Source: Parus major (lineage: Eukaryota; Chordata; Aves; Passeriformes; Paridae). Taken from it: DNA of 64,000 bases. This document shows positions 55,692-64,000 of the stretch, piece after piece (the stretch's first letter is position 1; every line of letters begins with the position of its first letter). The notes under the pieces were generated by a model. The model was not told where the DNA came from. It saw nothing but the letters and a program-made list of their open reading frames with translations, and did not search any database. The position numbers and the translations under genes are program-made. The stretch covers positions 14,982,751 through 15,046,750 of the forward strand of contig NC_031770.1 in assembly GCF_001522545.3 (NCBI RefSeq). The letters are read 5' to 3'.

Positions 55692-55706
55692 TTCTTTCTT
55701 TCTTTC
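55692..55706. repeat. (CTTT)n short microsatellite
   Basis: Nearly four units of TTCT/CTTT in a pyrimidine-rich stretch. Confidence 0.85.
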
Positions 55707-56250
55707 CCATTTACTAAAAGAAAGCCAGGCAAAACGAAAACCAGGGAGCATGCTTTTCTCCCATGTTAATTTGATCTTAGGAAAGACCTAGTTCAGCAGG
55801 GTGTCTTAAGTCTGTGAAGACAAATAGGTAATAGAGAAAGACATCACCATGCCCCAGATGCATTGCAATGTGCAGAGTGAGGATATGAATAACTCTTAAA
55901 AGCTTTTGAATTATACAGATGTGACCAGAAGATGCAAAAGAACAGATTTTTAAGGGGATTTTTACCACCAGCTCACTAACTTCACTGCCTGCCCACAACT
56001 CTAATTCAGTTGGTGGTCAGGGTCTTGTTACCCCACATATATTAATACTGAGGCCTCTCATCCAGGCTCTCCTCAGTGCATATCTGTTACCCCTTGAAAT
56101 GTCCCTAAGCCGTTGTGTCTTCCTGCTCTTTGATGGCCTACAGCCAATCTGCTGGATGGCTAGAAGCAGTCTTCAGGAATTCAGAATATCTGCTTCAGTG
56201 TTGCCTTATTTCTTACCCTCCTCTACTTGAGGAAAACTAGGAGGAACAGG

Positions 56251-56264
56251 CTCTCTCTCTCTCT
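56251..56264. repeat. (CT)7 microsatellite
   Basis: Seven uninterrupted CT dinucleotides on the plus strand. Confidence 0.9.
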
Positions 56265-57135
56265 CCCTGCCTTCTATTTTTATATTCTATATACCTGTTC
56301 CTGACCCATGGCTGAGCTGAGGAGGCATAGGATTACTTGTGCCACTGGGTGTGCCATCTACTTTCTTGGCTCTGGCTACCAGAGGTAGCACTGGGTGTGA
56401 GAGGAGGTCTCCCCCGGCATTTTACAGGAGCCAGGAGCTTCTCACCAGGGAAAGTATTGCTCTGGAACATCTGAAGGCCACTGAAGGGATGGGAGAGTAT
56501 AGGAACAGCCTGAATCTCAGAGTGAGGAGCTGAGTATGTTCTTCTGTGGATGAAATCTGCCTCTGTTCAGCTCCTGTAGAGTTTTCTATTAGTAGTCACC
56601 ATCTCAGATGCTTCTGCTCCCTGAGAACCTACAATCTAATATTTATCAGGGAAATAACTTGCCCAGTCTGTCCTTATTACATTGCTAAAAATAGTAATTA
56701 ACCTGTTTTTCTGCTCCTCGCTATCTCTGGAGTACACCTGCTTACACAGGGTTGATCAGAATCCAGCTCACTACTCACAGGAATTAGCATCATTATCTCC
56801 TTGTACAGACTGCCTGAGCTGCAAATTCACTTTCGTGGCTCTAGGATTTAATCTGCTGGTAGCTCTTCTGCTTTCTGACCATCACATCCCGGGCTGCATG
56901 TGGGAACATCAAGAGCTTTCCTCCTTCCTCTCTGTTCCCTATTCTGAAATGCAGCCTGTTCTGCTTTCTCAGGGCACTGGCCTCTGTGTCCACAGCAGCA
57001 CCCAACCTGCTCCATCATTACCAGCTAGGGCAGGAAGCTTCCTACACTGCATCCACTGAAAGTGAATCTAATTCAAACTCTCCTGCATGCTGAGGTGCAC
57101 AGTATCAAAATCCAGGCTGGAGCCCTGCTGGGAGG

Positions 57136-57440
57136 TGTTGCTGCTGGCAACATAGATCACAGGGACATAGATCACATGAATAGATCACAGGGACACAGGT
57201 CGAGGTGTGGTGAAAGGAAGAGAGAGTTTATTTTCCCTCCGAGGATTTATAGGCTTCTGACCATGGCCAGGGATTGGATGGTCAGGATAACACTTTCCCA
57301 CTGCACTGGCCATGAGAGATGTCCATCACAAGACGTGTAACAGAAAGAATGTACTCATATCTATGTTTACAGTTACTGTCCTGGTAAAGTCCTTAGAAAA
57401 CTATGTTAGCAAGCTCAGAAGCTGAGCTTTCAGGGTGACA
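57136..57440 (-). mobile_element. Solo LTR, ERVK-like endogenous retrovirus, minus orientation
   Basis: A 305-bp element starting TG and ending CA (TGTTGC...GTGACA), flanked by a perfect 6-bp target-site duplication GGGAGG (57130-57135 and 57441-57446), the duplication length typical of ERVK/class II elements. Read on the minus strand it has LTR architecture in order: U3 beginning TGTCAC, a TATAAA box (57251-57246), an AATAAA signal (57232-57227) about 20 bp later, then a U5 of roughly 90 bp. The U5 contains short imperfect copies of 'atagatcacagggac' (plus strand 57152-57166 and 57180-57194, with a partial copy between). No internal genes are present. It lies in the same transcriptional orientation as ALK. 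Confidence 0.88.
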
Positions 57441-58855
57441 GGGAGGTACCTGTATCACCTCACCTTCAGTGACTGCAGAGTATGATGCCAATCCTGTTGT
57501 AGTCTAAAAAGGATTTATCGCATTGACCACTGACAGGTCAATCACGGTGCTGTAATCAAAATTCAAACTGCTACTTTTAAGTCTGTCTTTTTTGAAAACT
57601 TGACATCACACAATCAGAACTGGGATGAAATGGGTGAGATTGCTCAGAATTTCTCCTTAACTTTTTAAGATAACACAGCTTTTTTTTTTCTGTTTTTTCC
57701 TCTTTTCTAGGCAATGTTAGTTTTCCAGTAATATAGACTCAAGCTGTATTTTTACCAGCCACTGAAACAGATCATAATGCTGCAGGCACAAAGGTTCTCC
57801 AATTTTTTCCACCCAGTTTTGCAGGTGTTGGAGGTCAGTATTCAAATGACTGCTTCCTCACCTAAATTGAATGAGACCCTCACAGCTTTTAAAGTAATTC
57901 TATGGCACAGGAGTCAGCTGTGTAAAAATATTACAATGGGGATTTATATTAATGCAGGAACAGTACTCAGATGGACAATGAAAAATACATTCATTTCCTA
58001 ACCTTCAAAGACATCCTGGGGTCAGAAATGTGACATTAGAATGTACCCAGCAGCAACCCCTCTGTAAACTAAAATAATGGCCTCAGTAAAACTGGTGCAG
58101 TCCCAGTGCTTTCAGTGGTCAGGGTAGGTTACTCACAAGAAGCTGTGTTAACAGCACCGTTATTGACAGCACTCAGGTGCTGAGAGCCTCTGTGCTGTGC
58201 CAGCTATTATTTTCAGGGGATATAGTACAGGAAAGCAGAGATTCCAGCTTGCTCAAAGCAGAATTGGTTCTGCAATGCTAATAGAAGTAAAAAGCAATAA
58301 AAGCCATCATGTTGTCACTACCAGATTTTATATGTGTCTGAATGTACACAGGGAGTTACTCTATTGATTAAATTAGGACCTTTTTTGAATAGTCTTTCTC
58401 TAGAGTAGAATAGCATTTTAAGATTGGTAGTGAATTACATTCATTTGGGGAGTTCATCAGGATGCTTTGGCATTCACAACTTTAGCATGCTCCAGTCCTG
58501 CAGTAAAAGCTAAATATCCTACAACGTCTGCCTGCATGGTTGGTTGGAAGTGGAAGCAAAAGTCAGCACAATCCACAGCTATTGTGGGCTCAAAAGCCAA
58601 AGATTGTGCTAATATGTAAAGCCCCTCTGCACTGGGTAAGCATCAGGGATATCCTTTACTGAAGAAATACAAGAAAATCCTCTGTGTGGTTAAAGAATTA
58701 CCTCTACTAGTATCTTACTAGTGGCTAAGCTCCAGGCAGTACAGAACTAGCAAAAAACCTAAGCCCAAGTGAGACACAACCTTATAGCATCCTCTGGCAG
58801 AGTCAGAGAAACAAAGTTTCCTCTGTCAATATATTGATTTTTCCAGACTTGTCTC

Positions 58856-58872
58856 TTTTTTTTTTTTTTTTT
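58856..58872. repeat. Poly-T tract (17 nt)
   Basis: Uninterrupted T17 on the plus strand (A17 in ALK sense). No SINE or retrocopy body was recognised on its right side. Confidence 0.9.
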
Positions 58873-59214
58873 ACAACAAATATTCTTTGGAACTTAACTT
58901 CAAACTGAAATGGCAGTGTGTAGGGAGGAATGTACTATTTTTTCTGCTTTTCTGTTTGTAGCTGAAGAAAGTTTTGATCTCCAGGAATATGTGATCTAAT
59001 GGAGCTAGAGAAGTTTACTCACTGCTGAACACAGACAGGAGAGGTTTGCAGGCCGGCCAATTTCCTTAAGGAAAACTCTCCTTGCAAAACATCTATAAAG
59101 CCTTATTAAACTCACCAAAATTAGTGGAATTACATGGAAGAATGGATAGAAGTCCTTGGTGCTTAGATTTACTTTTCAATTTAAAATAAGTTTTATTTTA
59201 AAATCAAGAATGTG

Positions 59215-59490
59215 GATGACAGTGAACTGAGGGGTGCAGCTGCTGTGCCAGAGGGCAGAGCTGCCATCCAGAGGGACAATGCCAGGCCAGGGAAATGGGC
59301 CAGTGGGAACCTTGTGGTATCCAGCTGGGACAAATGTGGAGCCCCACACCAGTGTGGTACAGGCTGGGCACTGCCTGGCTGGGCAGCAGCGCTGTCAAAA
59401 TTCACTGCTGGCCCTGCTTTAAGCAGGAAGCTGGACTAGAGACCTTCCATGCTCCCTTCCAACCTGAATTGCTCTAAGATTCTATGAAAA
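59215..59490 (+). mobile_element. CR1 LINE, 5'-truncated 3' end with internal loss
   Basis: The left part resembles the end of the CR1 reverse-transcriptase ORF: 'gaggggtgcag', then 'gggcagagctgccatccagagggac' type sequence, 'aatgggccagtgggaacc' and 'tacaggctgggc'. The right part is the CR1 3' end ('aagcaggaagctggactagagacc', 'cccttccaacctgaattgctctaagattctatga'). A full-length CR1 would have more sequence between these blocks, so the copy has suffered deletions. The plus-strand frame is open across part of it, but only as a decayed fragment. It runs antisense to ALK. Confidence 0.87.
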
Positions 59491-59710
59491 TACTAGTTGT
59501 GAGCCACAGCACATTTTCAAGATGACTTAGAGGACTGATGAGTTTTCATTTAAGAAAATTATGGCTTCTGATGGCTTGGCAGAAATGCTTTCCATCAGTG
59601 AAAGCACAAAAGAAAATTCAGCTTGCATAAATCCCAGCAGGTCAGCACCAAACATTTTGCCTACAGATATATTTTCTGTCTTCCCTGGGTAGTTTGATGC
59701 ACTCAATAGC

Positions 59711-59802
59711 TTCATTTTGCAGTAGATAGTCCGTTTAAGTGACCTGCTCATGCTTGTACAGATTCCATATCAGAACCCAGAGCTAAAAGGCATGATTTGC
59801 TC
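59711..59802 (+). mobile_element. MIR-like SINE fragment
   Basis: Reads 'ttcattttgcag', 'gtttaagtgacctgctcatgc', 'gtacagattc' and 'cagaacccagagct', matching the order of MIR core landmarks (CATTTTACAG, GGTTAAGTGACTTGCCCA, CACAG, AGAACCCAG). It starts about 220 bp to the right of the CR1 3' end and is much older in appearance. Confidence 0.5.
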
Positions 59803-62800
59803 TTATTTTTCACCAGAAACTCACCTTCTAAGCATTTTGGAAACATTCTGAATGCTTTGTATAGTGCCTAGTACCTTTGTATTACACCTATAATGTTTTA
59901 AAGACAACTTCTTGGTGCTTCTTTAAAGAAAATAATGCTGTATAATTCCCTACTGAGAACAGCAGAAACTCAAAGCTCAGTACTGAGTTCTAAAACAAAA
60001 AATAAACAGAATTTCTTCTTCTTTTTAATTTTTGTTTTTCGTTCTCTTAGTGTTCTAGGAAACTGGCCTAATAAAGCCTCGGTAATTCCATAAGTACAGC
60101 TTAATCTTAAACAATAACAACAAATGAGTTTCATTTCATCTGTTCAAACACGGAGCGTGTTTAACAAAAGCGCCAAGGGCAGCTAGTGTTAGAGGGATAT
60201 TGGCAGAAGCTGTTTCCTCAGTTATAGAAAGGAGCAAAGGAGGCCATTTTTAGCATTTGCTGAGGCAGTTGCATCAGATTAACTTTAGATCAATGAGTTG
60301 CTTGATTATTCTGCTTCACTCTCGAGTCTCTTTCAAGGCTTCTCTTTACCAACCAGGAAAAAAAAGACAGAAATTAAACCACTCTCCTAGTATTTATTTT
60401 CACTCACAAAGAAGGTATTTTTCAAAAGCGACTCCATGTCATCTGCAGCAAGGCAGAGGTGCCAAAGTGTCCCTGGATGTCACTAATTACCTAGTGATGC
60501 AGTGGGTACCCAGAAGCATTTTCAGAGGGGCTTTGAAACTTTGTCTCCACTGTGTTGTGACTATGTCCTATGTGAGAAAGAGGAAAAATAGTAGAAGACT
60601 CCTATTTTTGGTTACAGGACTCCCTCTCAGTTCTAAGCCATCCTTTTAATTTGTTTCCCTCCTTCTCCTTTCCCCCCACGCTACCCCATCTCTGGCTCAT
60701 GAGTCATTTGGAGGAATTGCAAAACACTACAACTGCATGCATTTCCTGCTGGCCCTGCTTGTGCCCAGCAGAGATTGGAAAAAGGCAGGCTGAGGAGCTC
60801 AGACCTTTAGCTGGCATAGTGAGAGCTGCACACTTGCGATCACATCGAGGGGCACCAGCTTGTGCTTACATCAAACTGTCTGCACAAAGATTCCTAAAAC
60901 TGCCTTTCCAGAGCTCCTTAGCTCTGCTCTAGCCTTCCTGACTCTGTGCTGCTGACTGATTCTGCTCAGATTCAGCTGCCTTCAGACTCAGTATTGCCCT
61001 ACCTGAGATCTAGAGAGGTGAAAGAGCTGCCTCCTTCACATCCACAGTCCATGGGAGTCACGCTTGGTCATAGCCAGGATTGGATCAGCCTCTGGAAGAG
61101 AAGGCTTCTAGGAAAGCCTTTCCTCTGAACACTGAACACAGCTAAGTCTCAGCCATCAGAACACTGTGAGACTGGCAAATCTATGCCCTCTGATTTTAGT
61201 GATATTTAAAAATGAATACTACCGTAGAAAAATTCCAGGCTTCACTTGACTGTCTTAAAAAAAAATTATAGGAATGTTTTGAAAGCTTATCTTCAATAAA
61301 ACTACCTTTAGAACAACCTCCTGCAGTATATAAGACTTCTATATCTTCAGTGAGTAGAAGAATCATTTTGTATCATTATTTTTTGAAGAAGCTATGCCTG
61401 TTCAAGAGATGAAGTCTGCTTAGTCAATTACTTCTCTACCTTTCTGTGGCAGTCTGGCTATGCCCAGAAGCAGAACTTAAACCATCTCCAGTTTGATTCT
61501 TTTTCAGGTTTGTTTTGTTGAATGCTTAAAACAATATATACCATCCCTTTCTGGACTGACATCAGGTTCTTAATAAGAGTGCTCTGGAATTTCTCTCTAT
61601 CTGGCAAACTCCTCTGTCCTTTCAGTTGCACAAAGTAATGGAATTTGTAGCCATATAAATGCATTAGTGTTGGGCAATGTGATGAACAGGCTTGTGTATT
61701 TGTACTGCAAACGAGCATCTTAATGTTTCACTGCCTGCAAGTGAGGAGCCACTGCTACAGTCTTTTGCTCATCCCTGTATACAATATATCCACTACTCCT
61801 AAGGGTGTGAAAAATAGTTCACCGGACCCAGAGACACAGTAAAGCAACAGTTAACAACCTGATTTTTTGAAAGTTAATAAAGAAAAAAACCCCAATTTCA
61901 TAGAATCTAACTGTTCAATGTGAACTTAGGCAAGGTAAACTCATCTCTTCCTAGACAAACTTGCTTAAGGAATTAGGAACAAGACTCCTGCAGTTATTGT
62001 ATCCCAAATTTTGTCTTTCACTTCTGTTTCTGCCTGTGGTGACCTTCTATAGATCGTGTAACCATCTAAACTTTGTTCCTCTTTTGGTATTTTGTGTCAT
62101 CATTTAAGCCTGTGAAAGCCAAAGAGGCCATGCTAAACCTACTTTTTTCTTACACTACTTGATATGCGTATGCACATAATGTCTTAATTTAGAAACTAGA
62201 ATGTAGCAAAGCATTTAAAAATATCTGAACATACAGATTTACTATCATCAGAAAAGCAATATTTTATAAGTGTATTAACAGACAAAAGCCAAAAGGCTGT
62301 TAATTAGAGATGGATGAACTGGAGCAGACGCAAAAGCACGTAGCAACATGCTGCTACTGCTTTAACCAAACTCACAGTATCATTGCATCACAGCACATTC
62401 TTGATGTTTCTCCTCCCCCTTCCCTTGATCACCTCTCACTGCACATGAAAACTTGGACTCCAGACTACCAGTAATCTTGCACAGACTTCAACTCATATGG
62501 GAGCCATGCTTCTTTTTCTGGCTGAGGTGTGGCTTTTCAGAGGAATCCAGAGCTGGCTTTGTACATGCCACAGAGATTCCCTTGAAGCAGTGCACAGTAC
62601 AGTGTTTTTGTTTCACCATGTAACTAACATGGACTTAGTCCTCCTATGCTTTGCATCCACTGGGCACACTCTCCTTTTCATTGCTATTATTTGGGTGTCA
62701 CTCACATAGAAAGGGCTGGCAGCCAGCTCCTCACCAGATTCCCAGAAGCTGTTATATAGGATTCCTCATACAAAATATGGCATAGGTGTAGCACTTGGAC

Positions 62801-64000
62801 ATTTTCTTCAGTTTTGTAGTTACATTTATGCAGCTAAGCTCTTCTGGAAAACTCGAAGTTTCTTAGGATCTCACTTGCTTGGGCTGGAAGCTGAGCAGTA
62901 AAGATTTCCTTTAAGGAAAATGCAGCACAAACATTCAGGGGCATGTTAACACATGAGAGCCAGAAAACAAAACAGTTATATGGAGGTATTGTTTACCTTC
63001 CCAAAGTTGTTTTAGCTTGAACAAATATCATAAAGAAAGAAAAGCAATAAAACTGAAGTGTGTAGGTCAGAATGCTCCAGCTGAAGTGTTGGATAGGAAA
63101 AGAATGAAGACTTATATAAAAATCAAAGGCTTATAGATTATTCCCTTTACTCAGGGATATTAGGGAACTGATTAAATCTTCTAGTTTCCAAGTGTAGTGA
63201 TTAATTAGAAAAAAGGGATTTTCATGTGTTTTACCACTTCTTTAAACCACTTAGATGGTGAAAGAAGACTAGAAACCTGGCAGGTTTTCCTGTCTCTTAA
63301 ACTGACAAGATCCATTCAAGTGTCTGATTTTCTGTGTTCTGAAGGAGATGTGATCTTGCTCTGAAAGCCCACCCTGCCTTGTCTGCATGCCCCACATCAG
63401 ACAGGAAGGAACAGACACAGAGGCTGAGCTGCCGGGGTTCTCCCAGGTGAATATTCCCTCTTTCAGCACATTTCCAGTAGTTCTGCATGGCTTTCTATGG
63501 TCCTGTAACCACCAGCAGGTTAAGAACATTCCCTCTCCTCTGCCTGCAAGATATCATGGAGACCTGCTTGAAGGAACCTGGTACTTCCTACAACCAGACA
63601 CAGCCCCGTGGTCACTCCTCTGTAAGCTGTTCAAAGCTCTGTTGGACGCCAACTCTGTCCACCAAAGGAACAAGACCTGATTTGTTCCCTTCCCAACAAA
63701 CCTGCAATTTTCCTCAGGTTTCTTGAGCATCTCTCTTCCTTTTACAGATCCAGTTTTGGCTACAGCAGGCACAGTAGCATGCAAGCTCAATGCTCCCCCA
63801 TGCCATAGAGGACTCAAAGCTATTGTCACAGCAACAAAAGGAATTTGTTTGGATTTCTGGCATCCTTAAAATTGAGCTTGTCTGCAGCCAAGGGGTGTCC
63901 TGGTGGCAGCTCTCACTGAAAACCACATTAGGTTAACTTGGCCCTAAACAAAATGTATTATAACAGAGAGAGAAGAAAGAACAAAACAGGTGAGCTGAGA

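Larger units (their letters stand above)
42139..64000 (-). other. ALK: ALK intron 1, 3' part (exon 1 lies beyond the window)
   Basis: Ends at the exon 2 acceptor (ag at 42140-42139) and runs off the right edge. No GC-rich first exon, signal peptide or ALK N-terminal coding block was seen. This section holds most of the mobile-element content: two solo LTRs, a CR1 3' end and two MIR-like fragments. It also holds a 106-bp-period tandem duplication and several microsatellites. The stretches 42400-43900, 46500-48600, 49000-51900, 54000-57100 and 60000-64000 contain no gene or named repeat that I can identify. Confidence 0.85.

Noticed and set aside
61893..61905. 'tcatagaatct' resembling a reverse CR1 3' tail
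   Set aside because: The following bases do not continue into any CR1 3'-UTR sequence.

Overview
The window is vertebrate nuclear DNA, almost certainly from a bird and probably a songbird. It is AT-rich and CpG-poor, with no dense run of genes. It carries CR1 LINE 3' ends, including the avian 3' tail 'attctatga', a few eroded MIR-like SINE pieces, and two short solo LTRs with clean target-site duplications. One LTR begins and ends with the TGTCCTGG...CCAGGACA signature that I associate with songbird ERVL LTRs.

The only gene I can support is ALK (anaplastic lymphoma kinase receptor), on the minus strand. Two internal exons are present. Exon 2 (42019-42138, 120 bp) encodes the stretch before the first MAM domain. 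Exon 3 (30546-30710, 165 bp) encodes the start of MAM domain 1. Both are flanked by GT-AG splice sites and by phase-1 introns. When joined they read continuously through a split codon and align residue for residue, without gaps, to human ALK as I remember it. Exon 1 (signal peptide, heparin-binding region) must lie beyond the right edge. Exon 4 onward (rest of MAM1, LDLa, MAM2, glycine-rich domain, transmembrane segment, kinase) must lie beyond the left edge.

Layout in plus coordinates, with the gene running right to left: 64000-42139 is the 3' part of intron 1; 42138-42019 is exon 2; 42018-30711 is complete intron 2 (11,308 bp); 30710-30546 is exon 3; 30545-1 is the 5' part of intron 3. Intron 1 holds most of the young insertions: a 644-bp ERVL-like solo LTR (53118-53761), a 305-bp ERVK-like solo LTR (57136-57440), a CR1 3' end (59215-59490), a 106-bp-period tandem duplication (45855-46060), an AT microsatellite, and a 204-bp cryptic exon candidate (44046-44249). 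Intron 2 has a pair of adjacent perfect hairpins and a direct-repeat/hairpin cluster. Intron 3 has one old CR1 fragment (12691-13100) and one good MIR candidate (22333-22436).

No tRNA, rRNA, CRISPR array or bacterial-type feature was seen. I found no clear sign of a new multi-gene system. The observations most worth checking are the frame-neutral exon 2/3 pair, the two LTRs lying in the same orientation as ALK, the cryptic exon, and the local palindromes and duplications.
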